Of a stretch of 12,859 nucleotides of DNA, positions 5,719-12,859 are shown one piece after another (position 1 is the stretch's first letter; each line of letters opens with the position of its first letter). Under the pieces are notes generated by a model that worked only from the letters and a program-made list of their open reading frames with translations, was not told where the DNA came from and did no database searches. The stretch comes from Dokdonella_A sp035545255. Lineage in GTDB: Bacteria > Pseudomonadota > Gammaproteobacteria > Xanthomonadales > Rhodanobacteraceae. Made by a program: the position numbers and the translations under genes. The stretch is from positions 1-12,859 of the forward strand of contig DASZYR010000295.1 in NCBI GenBank assembly GCA_035545255.1. The letters run 5' to 3'.

Positions 5719-7425
5719 TCAACGCAGATGGCTGAGATCGCGATCGGCCGAGCAGACGACGACGTCGTCGAGATAGCCGCAGCGGTCAAGGTCGGCGCCG
5801 TTCGCGTGCAGGAACGCTCCGATGTCCTCGCTGCTCCGGTAGAGGCGGAGCAATCCCGGCTCGTCGAAGTTCGTCAGGGCCTCCGCGCGCTCGCGCGTGC
5901 AATCCTTGGTGAAACGCGCGAGATACGCGCTGTTCGTCGGGATGTCGAGCACGGCGGCGATCCAGTCGATCTCGAGCTCGCGGAACTTCGTGCCGGGAAT
6001 GTCGCGGCCGAACATGCCGCCGCATTCGAACGACGGGAACTGGAAGATCCGCCGGTGCGCCCCGATCAGCTGCGTCCACGCCGAGCGATCGATCGTCGAC
6101 GGTGCGGCCGTCGCGCTCGCGATGCGCACGCCGGCCTGCATCGGCCTGACATCGGCGATCTCGAGCAGCGCGGCGACGAGGATGATGATTCGCGCTCGCG
6201 AGACGCCGTACCGATGCGGGATCGCGACGAGCAACGCCGCGACGAGCGCATAGACCGCGATCCACACGAAGCGTCCCGAGCCGCGGAACTGCGACAGGAG
6301 ATGCAGCAGCGCGCCGGGAATCGGCAGATGCGCGACCTCGTGCTCGCCGAAGCCGATCCAGTGCGACACCGCGAAGACGAGCGTCGCGACGAGAAACGCG
6401 AACAGCACCGCATGGCGACCGAGATTCGCACGCACGTTGCGAAGCTGAGGGAGTGCGAGCACGCACAGCAGCATCACGCCGGCGCCGAGATATGCGCCTC
6501 CTTCCCACTGGTTCGTACCGGGAATCACCGGCATCCGCGTGCCGAGCAGGCGGCCGGCGAGCGTCTGCGGAAACGGAACGAGCGGCGACAGCAGGTTCAG
6601 CGAATAGAGTCCGTAATCGCCGAAGTCCTCGCGCGTCGCGCTGAAGAAGCCGCCCACGGCCATCACCGCCAGCGCAAGCGCGGCGATCGTTCCGAAGCAG
6701 AGCGCGGCGGAACGCAGCGAGAGGCGATGATTGCGCGATTGGTCGAGGATCGTGGCGGCGACGAGGATGCCGCACATCGCCGCGAGATACGGATGCACGA
6801 GCAGCACGAGCGGCGGCAGCACGCATTGAGCGATCCATTGCCGCCGCGTGAGGCCGGTCCGTTTCGCACGCACGTAGCCTTCGAGCGCGAACAGGATCAC
6901 GAACTGGCCCATCAGCGCGGCCTGCCCGAAGCGCAGCATGACGATCGGCAGATAGCAGAAGATCGCGACGCCGGCGACGTGCGTCGCGAGATCGCCGATG
7001 CCGAGCGCGCGCAAGAGGCGCGATGCGAAAACAGCCTGGAGCACGAGGCAGAGCGCGACCCACCAGCCCGTGTAGATCGGCGCAAGCTCGCCGGTCCCGT
7101 GCGTCAGCTGATAGAGGACCTTGGCCGGCAGCGCGAACAAGGGAAGGCTGTCCGACAGGACGACGCTTCCGCCTTCGGGATAGTGGTACGTCGCGATGTC
7201 GAACAACGGAAAGTGCCACGCATCGCGCGCGTAGTAGAACCAGCCGATCTCGCCTTTCGCGGCGTCGCCGAGCTGCGCGCTCCAGTAGATTCCGTGTCCG
7301 GTGACGTAAGCGGGATCGAGCGAAAGCGCAGCGAACACGACGCCGAGCACGAGCGCCAGCGCGATCCGCACGCGCCAGAACGACTCCGGCGGTTCCGGAG
7401 CCGCAACCCTCGCAACCGAGTTCAC
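5719..7425 (-). CDS. Polytopic membrane protein, DUF6311-like
   Basis: The product has 568 residues and ten or more predicted membrane helices (for example 21-38, 118-140, 150-182, 202-226, 240-262, 312-328, 338-357, 384-402, 411-425). A C-terminal soluble domain (about 430-568) would face the periplasm. Segments such as DAWHFPLFDI, YPEGGSVVLSDSLPLFALPAK and FRGSGRFVW match what I remember of the DUF6311 family, often found near polysaccharide and glycosyltransferase genes. An overall GT-C-like topology is possible, but no biochemical function is established. The chosen start is GTG at 7423-7425, preceded by GGGGGA with six-base spacing; the frame upstream is low-complexity arginine-rich shadow. 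A TATACT box is found about 93 bases upstream. The gene follows prmC on the same strand after about 104 bases without a terminator, so read-through is also possible. The family call is from memory of sequence style. Confidence 0.72.
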   Translation of the reverse strand: MNSVARVAAPEPPESFWRVRIALALVLGVVFAALSLDPAYVTGHGIYWSAQLGDAAKGEIGWFYYARDAWHFPLFDIATYHYPEGGSVVLSDSLPLFALPAKVLYQLTHGTGELAPIYTGWWVALCLVLQAVFASRLLRALGIGDLATHVAGVAIFCYLPIVMLRFGQAALMGQFVILFALEGYVRAKRTGLTRRQWIAQCVLPPLVLLVHPYLAAMCGILVAATILDQSRNHRLSLRSAALCFGTIAALALAVMAVGGFFSATREDFGDYGLYSLNLLSPLVPFPQTLAGRLLGTRMPVIPGTNQWEGGAYLGAGVMLLCVLALPQLRNVRANLGRHAVLFAFLVATLVFAVSHWIGFGEHEVAHLPIPGALLHLLSQFRGSGRFVWIAVYALVAALLVAIPHRYGVSRARIIILVAALLEIADVRPMQAGVRIASATAAPSTIDRSAWTQLIGAHRRIFQFPSFECGGMFGRDIPGTKFRELEIDWIAAVLDIPTNSAYLARFTKDCTRERAEALTNFDEPGLLRLYRSSEDIGAFLHANGADLDRCGYLDDVVVCSADRDLSHLR

Positions 7426-7517
7426 GTGATTTCCCCCAGGCAACCGAGCGGATCGGGAGCGCTGTCTGTCCTCTCCGCCGCCGCAAACGGGAAAGGAAAT
7501 GCGTCCGTTACGGCGCC

Positions 7518-7523
7518 AGTATA
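7518..7523 (-). promoter_or_regulatory. -10 box (TATACT) for the DUF6311-like gene
   Basis: TATACT on the minus strand, just after the prmC stop codon, matches TATAAT in five of six positions. A start near base 7511 would give an 86-base leader to the GTG at 7425. The bases 16-18 upstream (GTCGCG region, inside the end of prmC) are a poor -35 element, so an activator or an alternative sigma factor may be needed. Confidence 0.4.
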
Positions 7524-7529
7524 GAGAAC

Positions 7530-8357
7530 TCAGCTCCGGACGCGACCGAGCGTCACGCGCTCGCGGCCGCCGGCGTCGCGGGCCGTTTCGACTTCGTGAT
7601 GTCCGGCCTCGCGGAACAGCCGCCGGACCGGATCGCCCTGATCGAAGCCGTGCTCGACGAGAAGCCATCCGCCGGGCCGAAGCCGTGCCGCCGCGCCGCC
7701 GACGATGCGGCGCAACGCGTCGAGCCCGTCGGCGCCGGAGACGAGCGCCGACGCGGGCTCGTGGCGCAGATCGCCGTCGAGATGCGGATCGTCCGCGGCG
7801 ACATACGGCGGATTCGAGACGACGACATCGAAGCGTCCTTGCAGCGCCGCGTACCAGTCGCCGCTGTCGAACGCGACGTTGGTCAGCGCCAGCCGCCGCG
7901 CGTTCGCGCGCGCGACGTCCAGCGCGGCCTCGCTGAGATCGGTCGCGACGATGCGGGCCTGCGGCCGCTCGCTGGCGAGCGCGAGCGCGATGGCACCGGA
8001 ACCCGTGCCGAGGTCGGCGACGCCGGTTTCACCGGTTCGCGGAATGCGCGCGAGCGCGAGTTCGACGAGCAGCTCGGTATCCGGTCGGGGAACCAGCACG
8101 GCCGGCGTGACCGCGAGATCGAGCGACCAGAATTCGCGATGACCGGTCAGGTACGCGACCGGCACGCCCCGGCTGCGCTCGCCGACGAGACGCAGGAACG
8201 TTTCGCGCACGCCGGCATCGGGCTCTTCCTCCGGACGCGCATAGAGGCTCGCGCGCGAAACGCCAAGCGCGTGCGCGAGCAGGAGCTCGGCTTCGAGGCG
8301 CGCATCCGCGACGCCGAGACGGCGCGTCGCGTCCGCCAGCATCTCGCGGATGCTCAT
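7530..8357 (-). CDS. prmC: Peptide chain release factor N5-glutamine methyltransferase
   Basis: A cytoplasmic SAM-dependent enzyme that methylates the glutamine of the GGQ motif in release factors RF1 and RF2, needed for efficient translation termination. The product has 275 residues, the usual size. The N-terminal helical domain (1-75) is followed by the family signature GHREFWSL (72-79) and VLVPRPDTE (88-96). SAM motif I is ADLGTGSGAIAL (114-125), and the acidic residue binding the SAM ribose is Asp140 in VATDLS. The active-site motif is SNPPYV (181-186), which holds the target amide. The ATG at 8355-8357 overlaps the TGA of the preceding large membrane-protein gene (ATGA), so translation is probably coupled and both sit in one transcript. 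In many bacteria prmC follows prfA; here it is linked to an envelope protein instead. The same frame stays open far upstream, but that is a shadow over the large gene. Confidence 0.97.
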   Translation of the reverse strand: MSIREMLADATRRLGVADARLEAELLLAHALGVSRASLYARPEEEPDAGVRETFLRLVGERSRGVPVAYLTGHREFWSLDLAVTPAVLVPRPDTELLVELALARIPRTGETGVADLGTGSGAIALALASERPQARIVATDLSEAALDVARANARRLALTNVAFDSGDWYAALQGRFDVVVSNPPYVAADDPHLDGDLRHEPASALVSGADGLDALRRIVGGAAARLRPGGWLLVEHGFDQGDPVRRLFREAGHHEVETARDAGGRERVTLGRVRS

Positions 8358-11300
8358 GACGCGCCGGACAACGGCGGCGCGCTCGCCGTCGGAACGTCGA
8401 TCGCGGTTTTGCGCGGCGCGCTGCGCCAGTAGCCGCCGCGCGTCCACGCGGCGAAGCCGTAACGCAGCCAGCCGACGACCGCGTTCGCAAGCCAGAGCGC
8501 CCAGGCGAGCATCAGCACCTTGTAGACCCAGAGCGGCACGCTGATCGCGCCCGCCTGCGGCAACGCGCCTTCGCTGCGATCGGAGAACCAGCGCAGCGAT
8601 TGCCCGTACGAGCCGTTGCCGGCGACCTGCATGTCCGGCGTTCCAAGCAGTCCTTGCGGAATCGCAGCGACGAGACAGAGCAGCGCGAGCGCGGTCAGGA
8701 TGGCAAGGCCGACCTGCGCGAGGTCGAAAGCGACCGTGGATTTCGGCGGCTCGGCGCGCATGCGCCAGTCGATCGCGGCGAGCCACGCGACGACGACGGC
8801 CGGTGCGATCCACGAGAACGTCGAGAAGCCGAGGCCGAGCAGGATCAGTTGCCGGAACGTGAGCGGCGTGCGCCGCGTGCGCGCGATCGCCCACGCGACG
8901 ACGAGCATGATCGCGAGCGCGCTCCAGTACAGCACTGCCGGTCCGCTCGGCGGGCCGAACGTTCCGAGCAGCCAGCGGTCGGCCGGGAGATCGAGCGCAA
9001 GATCGACGTTCGCGGCCGGTGAAGCGAGGCGGATTGCCGGTGTGCGCGCGACGAAGCCGAGTGGCGTCTCCTCGCGCAGGCGGATCTCGAACGACTGCGT
9101 TCCGGGCGCGACCGGCAACGCGAGTTTGCCGTCTCGCGCGCGCAGGTTCAGCGCCGTTCCATCGCGTGTCGCACCGACGACTTCGAGCGAAGGCGCGAGC
9201 GCGACGATCTCCTCGCCGCCCTGGCTCGCGCGCACGCGGAGCGCGAGCGTGGACGTCGTCGCGCGCTGTCCTACCGACTCGGCGAAACGCATGGAATCGA
9301 TCGCGCGCGTCGCACCTTCCGCGGCCTGCGGGCGCGTGATGCGCAAGGTCAGCTTCTCGCCCGGCAGCGGATGGAACTCGAAGCTCCGGTAGTCGCGCCG
9401 GTTCTCGTCGGAAGCCATCGCGACCGGCGGCACGCCTTCGAACTCGGCGTGCCAGGTCGGGCTCACCACGACATGCCAGGTCTCGGCGCGATCGGACAGC
9501 CGCGGCGCCGTCATCGAGAGCGTCTCTGCCCTGTCGAGCCGGCTGCTCCATGGCGCGGACGAAACGCCGTCGGCGATCGCGACGGTCACGCGATCGTTCT
9601 TGACGTTCGCTCCGGGCGTCAGCACGTGCTCGCCGGCAATCAGCGGAACCGCGACCGTGAAGCCGCCGCTCGCCGGCGCGAGCCGCAGCACACGAGTCTC
9701 GGCGGACCAGTCGAGCCCGAGGTTCAGCGAACGATCGACGCGCACGAACGGTGCGAACTGCTGCGCGCTGCCAACGCCCGGTGCGGCATCTTGCGCACGC
9801 GCACGCGAAAGCGTCAGCGTTTCGGTCAGGAGACGCCCCTCGCCGAAGCCGCTCGCTTCCCAGCCTTCGCCGGCGAAAACGATGTGCATCGGTTTCATCG
9901 GAAACGCGAGCGCGATCTTGTCCGCCGCCGCAGCGAACGCGAGTTCGACGCGATGCACACCGCGCGGCAGCGCAAGCCACGATGCACCGTCCCGGCGCGC
10001 GAGGCCGTCCTGCGCGGAGCCGTCGACGGCGATGCTGCGCAAGGCGAGCGACTTCTCGTCGAGCGGCAACGGCAGTGCCGTGCTTTCGGCCGCGTGCGCC
10101 GTCAGCGCGACGCGAATTTCGTCGCCTCTCGCCGACACTTCGGCTGATTCGATCGTCGCGCAGTCCGGCGCGCATCTCGGCGGCTCGGTCACGCGGGTGC
10201 GCAACTCGGCGAGCAGATCCTCCGTCGGAAATGCCTGCGCCCGCGCCGGCGGCGATGCGCAGAGGACGAACGTGCCGATCGCAAGCGCACCGAGCGCCGC
10301 CGTCGCGACTCGCGGACGTGCTTGCGCGATCGGCATGACCAGCCGCGCGAGCAGCCACGCGAGCAGCGCGACGAGCACGACGCGCAGCACGCGCACCAGC
10401 CAGGGCGGCGCGATGACGAGGCGCACCTGCTGCGCCGGCAGCACCGGGCCGCTCCAGCTCAGCACGTAGCGCTGCGCGCGCTGCCACGCCGGCTCGCCGG
10501 CGCCGGTCTGCACGACGGTCGATTCGCTGTAATGGCCGATGAGGTCGGCGCGGCGGACGTTCGATCCGGAGACCGTGATCGTTTCGGATTTCCGGTCGTG
10601 CGGAGCCTTCGCGGCATCGCGCGCTGCCCGCCGGAAGACCGCACCGCTGGCGGAATCGGAAGGCGGCGCCGGGGCCGCCGGTGGCGGCGGAGGCGCGGCA
10701 GATTCCGTCGCCGGAACAGATTCCTCGACCTGCGCCTGTGCGATCTTCGGTGACTGCCGCGCGAGCTCGCCGGCCGCGAATTCCACCGTGCGGCCGTCGC
10801 TTTCGAGCTGCGGATGCAGCGCATAGCGCAGTTGCTCCGCGGCGAACGGCAGCGCGACCAGCACCAGCAGCAGCAACGCGGCGCGGCGCAGCCATTGCGC
10901 CGTCGACGCGAGGCGCCCGCCCGGCAAGGCGCCGACGACGAGGCCGAACGCGATCGCCGCGAGCAGCGTCCACATCGGCGCACCGGACTCCTGATAGCCG
11001 AGCGCGAGATAGAGCGTCGCGACCGCCGCGCCGGCTGCGCCGAACGCGCGCCACGCGAGCAGCGCGACGATCGCGGCGATGAAGACGTCGAGCAGCGTCC
11101 AGCGCGAAATCCAGCTTCCTGCCGCGCTGTCGGCGCCGAGCGCGCCGATCAGACGATAGCCATCCGGCAGATGCAGCGTCGTCGTGACGCGATCGAACGT
11201 GTCCTGCCAGCCGGTCACCGGCAGCGACGCGCTCGCGTGCGCGACATGCAGCCCCGCCGAAAGATCGACGGCCGGCGTGCGCCATTCGACGCCGGTCGAT

Positions 11301-12532
11301 CCTTCGCCGGCGCTGCGCGTGACGAGCAGAGGCTCGTTGCCTGCGCCGGCCGGCGCACCGAGCGCTTCGGCGCGCTCGATCGCGAACGGTGCTGCGGCAT
11401 CGAAGCGCCAGCCGCGCAGCATCTCGCCCTGCACGCGATCGCGCGCGAACCAGCCGCCGCCGTCGAAGTCGAGCCACATCTCGCGATCGAGCGTCAGGCG
11501 GTTGCGCTCGTCCGGCGCAAGACCGCGCGTGCGCTCGTCGATCGCGAGCGTCGCGCCGTCGGCGAGCGCGAACGCGGGCAGGTCGAGCCAGGCCTCCGGC
11601 ACTTCGGCCTGGCGCGGATCGACCTGCACGGCGCTCATCGCCGTCGTGACGCGAAGACGCGGATCGGCCGCGTAGCTCCAGATCTCCTGCGCGGGCCAAG
11701 GTGCCGCCGGCATGTGCGTCACGACGCTCGCGAGCGGCGAGGTCGCGCGTGCTTCGAGCGTCAGCGTCGCGGTACCGGGCTCGACGCGCACGCGCAGCCG
11801 GCCGTCGGCATCGATTCGCGCAGGCCAGTCGCCGGCGAGGGACAGCGGCGCGAAGCCGTCCGGCAGCACCGGACCGATGATCTCTTCGCGCGCCTGCCCC
11901 GACGCGCCGATTGCGATCTCGGTCGTCAGCGTCGCGGGCAGGCCGTCGGCGAGCCGGCGATGGACGCGCAGGTCGATGCTGTCTGCTTCGGGCGCGTGAT
12001 CCGCCGCCCGGCCGAGCGTCAGCTCGTCGTCGTTTCGCTCCACCGGCGTCACGGTCTTGCCGTCGACCGCGAGTGCGACGAGTCCCGAGGACGGCGGTAC
12101 CCGCAGCGTCTGCGGACGCTCGCTCCATGGAATCCGGCCGCGAATCTCGAAGGTGCCGGCGGCGAGGCGGATCGAAGGTCCGCCAGCGTCCACGACCGGC
12201 GCGAGCTTGCCGTCGACGGTGACGCCGACGGGCCAGTGCGCTTCGTCGCCCGGCAGCGGAATCGCCGATTCGGCGTCGACGCGCCAGTGCTGCCGGAACG
12301 CCGCGCCATCGGCGTCGGCGTCGATGACGAGCGCGCCGGGCCACGCGCAGAGGAAATCCCCCGCGGCCTGGCCGCGTTTGCCGGCGATCAGCGGACAGGC
12401 GCGGAATTCCTCGCCGTGCGATACCCATGCGCGCCACGACTCAAGCGCGGCAGGGATCGCCGTCTCGGCTTGCGCCGCAACCGCGAGGGCAAAGCCCGAC
12501 AACGCGACGAGACGATGCACGAACACACGCAT
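8354..12532 (-). CDS. Large two-module inner-membrane protein of unknown function
   Basis: The product has 1392 residues and I recognise no named family. It begins with a Sec signal peptide (1-23, ending AAQAET). A beta-rich periplasmic region (about 25-475) contains a Cys pair (46, 62) and LCAWPGAL. A helix cluster follows (481-498, 519-537, 549-568), then a periplasmic stretch with a proline run (614-624) and ETITVSGSNVRRAD (650-663), and a helix (711-733). At 742-766 comes a second signal-peptide-like segment ending PPARAQA. A second beta-rich periplasmic region (766-1190) has CAPDC (787-791), and helices close the protein (1197-1217, 1225-1255, 1270-1291, 1333-1357). The halves resemble each other: LPDGYRLIGALG (455-466) and LPADRWLLGTFG (1182-1193) both sit just before helix clusters. 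The ATG at 12532 has GGAGGG seven bases upstream. It is coupled to prmC by an ATGA overlap. A role in envelope assembly or sensing is conceivable, but the sequence gives no enzyme motif. Confidence 0.92.
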   Translation of the reverse strand: MRVFVHRLVALSGFALAVAAQAETAIPAALESWRAWVSHGEEFRACPLIAGKRGQAAGDFLCAWPGALVIDADADGAAFRQHWRVDAESAIPLPGDEAHWPVGVTVDGKLAPVVDAGGPSIRLAAGTFEIRGRIPWSERPQTLRVPPSSGLVALAVDGKTVTPVERNDDELTLGRAADHAPEADSIDLRVHRRLADGLPATLTTEIAIGASGQAREEIIGPVLPDGFAPLSLAGDWPARIDADGRLRVRVEPGTATLTLEARATSPLASVVTHMPAAPWPAQEIWSYAADPRLRVTTAMSAVQVDPRQAEVPEAWLDLPAFALADGATLAIDERTRGLAPDERNRLTLDREMWLDFDGGGWFARDRVQGEMLRGWRFDAAAPFAIERAEALGAPAGAGNEPLLVTRSAGEGSTGVEWRTPAVDLSAGLHVAHASASLPVTGWQDTFDRVTTTLHLPDGYRLIGALGADSAAGSWISRWTLLDVFIAAIVALLAWRAFGAAGAAVATLYLALGYQESGAPMWTLLAAIAFGLVVGALPGGRLASTAQWLRRAALLLLVLVALPFAAEQLRYALHPQLESDGRTVEFAAGELARQSPKIAQAQVEESVPATESAAPPPPPAAPAPPSDSASGAVFRRAARDAAKAPHDRKSETITVSGSNVRRADLIGHYSESTVVQTGAGEPAWQRAQRYVLSWSGPVLPAQQVRLVIAPPWLVRVLRVVLVALLAWLLARLVMPIAQARPRVATAALGALAIGTFVLCASPPARAQAFPTEDLLAELRTRVTEPPRCAPDCATIESAEVSARGDEIRVALTAHAAESTALPLPLDEKSLALRSIAVDGSAQDGLARRDGASWLALPRGVHRVELAFAAAADKIALAFPMKPMHIVFAGEGWEASGFGEGRLLTETLTLSRARAQDAAPGVGSAQQFAPFVRVDRSLNLGLDWSAETRVLRLAPASGGFTVAVPLIAGEHVLTPGANVKNDRVTVAIADGVSSAPWSSRLDRAETLSMTAPRLSDRAETWHVVVSPTWHAEFEGVPPVAMASDENRRDYRSFEFHPLPGEKLTLRITRPQAAEGATRAIDSMRFAESVGQRATTSTLALRVRASQGGEEIVALAPSLEVVGATRDGTALNLRARDGKLALPVAPGTQSFEIRLREETPLGFVARTPAIRLASPAANVDLALDLPADRWLLGTFGPPSGPAVLYWSALAIMLVVAWAIARTRRTPLTFRQLILLGLGFSTFSWIAPAVVVAWLAAIDWRMRAEPPKSTVAFDLAQVGLAILTALALLCLVAAIPQGLLGTPDMQVAGNGSYGQSLRWFSDRSEGALPQAGAISVPLWVYKVLMLAWALWLANAVVGWLRYGFAAWTRGGYWRSAPRKTAIDVPTASAPPLSGAS

Positions 12533-12568
12533 GGAATTCCCTCCGGTGGAAACGATGCCGAGCCGTCG

Positions 12569-12597
12569 TTATTACGGAATCGCCGCGGCGATCCGGT
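12569..12597 (-). promoter_or_regulatory. Candidate promoter with a palindrome, upstream of the large membrane-protein gene
   Basis: TAATAA on the minus strand (12574-12569) could be a -10 box, giving a leader of about 30 bases before the ATG at 12532. The would-be -35 region (12592-12597, ACCGGA) is weak. Between them lies ATCGCCGCGGCGAT (12579-12592), a perfect 14-base palindrome flanked by CGGA and TCCG. In that place it could be a repressor operator; it could equally be a stem ending the upstream gene, though no T-run follows. The spacer between the two genes (12533-12633) shows nothing else. Confidence 0.3.
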
Positions 12598-12633
12598 CCC
12601 CCGACTGCAACGCGCGGGCGCTCGCCGCGGGGT

Positions 12634-12859
12634 TCAGCTCGCGAACAGCATCCACGCCTGCTCGGCGCACGCCAGCACGAAACCTGCGAGGAAGGAAAGA
12701 TAGCTGTAGCGCAGGAAGCGGTACTTGCGATGGGCGAGATACCAGCCGATCGAATAGAGATCGTTCGCCATCGTCTCGTAGACCGATCCGTCGGGCTTCA
12801 TCGCCGCGGCGACTTCGCGCAGGAAACGCTCGCGCGGAAGATGCGAGAAATGCCCGAAG
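12634..12859 (-). CDS. Probable Pycsar effector (PycTM-type) protein, C-terminal end only
   Basis: The last 74 codons and the TGA (12634-12636) are inside the window; the N-terminal part lies beyond the right edge. The visible piece reads FGHFSHLPRERFLREVAAAM, then VYETMANDLYSIGWYLAHRKYRFLR (split here by meaning: an acidic-aromatic helix then a basic stretch), then a membrane helix YLSFLAGFVLACAEQAW. This pattern, a GHxSxL-x-RERFL segment, a DLYxxGxxLxxKYRxLR stretch and a final helix, is what I remember for the Pycsar effector transmembrane family (DUF5706), which damages the inner membrane in response to cyclic CMP or UMP made by a partner cyclase during phage infection. The cyclase, if any, would be outside the window. 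The gene ends 101 bases before the large membrane-protein gene on the same strand. The family call rests on a fragment and could be wrong. Confidence 0.6.
   Translation of the reverse strand, partial: FGHFSHLPRERFLREVAAAMKPDGSVYETMANDLYSIGWYLAHRKYRFLRYSYLSFLAGFVLACAEQAWMLFAS

Noticed and set aside
3341..5776. Long open frames overlapping dxs (811 codons plus strand, 734 codons minus strand)
   Set aside because: Both are Arg/Ala/Asp-rich shadows with no recognisable domains; dxs itself is unmistakable in its own frame.
5113..7524. 803-codon plus-strand open frame opposite the DUF6311-like gene
   Set aside because: Composition is that of an antisense shadow, highly charged without membrane segments or motifs, while the minus strand has a coherent polytopic protein with a start and ribosome-binding site.
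7530..12437. A 1635-codon open frame on the minus strand ending with prmC and overlapping the large membrane-protein gene
   Set aside because: Only the last 275 codons look like protein (PrmC). The upstream part is arginine- and alanine-rich low-complexity sequence in the wrong frame of the 1392-residue gene, an effect of high GC removing stop codons.
10814..12703. 629-codon plus-strand open frame opposite the large membrane-protein gene
   Set aside because: Arg/Gln/Asp-rich antisense shadow with no domain signature; the minus frame has a signal peptide, Shine-Dalgarno and structured domains.

Overview
The window is very GC-rich (estimated near 68-70%) bacterial chromosome with dense genes and strong G/C third-position bias. 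The Dxs protein, from its opening MIDPKRYPLLARIETPEDLR through FPKREESEYDTFGVGHSS, closely resembles what I remember of Xanthomonadaceae enzymes. I therefore infer a gammaproteobacterium of the Xanthomonadales/Lysobacterales; species cannot be told. I see no transposases, integrases, CRISPR arrays, tRNA or rRNA.

Left part (1-3210): a truncated polytopic membrane protein gene leaves the window on the minus strand. It has a perfect TATAAT box and a good Shine-Dalgarno, but no ATG/GTG/TTG start. Diverging from it on the plus strand are two ion-transport genes: a small potassium-channel-like protein (filter STGIGD) and a ClC chloride channel/antiporter with two C-terminal CBS domains. The ClC gene has a promoter-like sequence so close to its ATG that its mRNA may be nearly leaderless.

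Middle (3211-5718): dxs, encoding the first enzyme of the MEP isoprenoid pathway, follows a 215-base spacer that holds an AT-rich island. Behind dxs is a 382-base intergenic region. Its minus strand carries a strong intrinsic terminator with a T8 tract, preceded by a tight array of GGA-bearing hairpins and GGA-rich linkers. This looks like an RsmY/RsmZ/CsrB-type small RNA that would sequester the translational regulator CsrA/RsmA. It is the most interesting element of the window.

Right part (5719-12859), all minus strand in transcription order from the right: the last 74 codons of a probable Pycsar-type effector (PycTM, anti-phage); a 1392-residue inner-membrane protein of unknown function built from two related halves; prmC (glutamine methyltransferase of release factors), coupled to it by an ATGA overlap; and a 568-residue polytopic protein resembling DUF6311, with its own TATACT box. 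Nearly everything codes for envelope proteins apart from the housekeeping genes dxs and prmC. The long overlapping open frames in the window are shadows caused by high GC.
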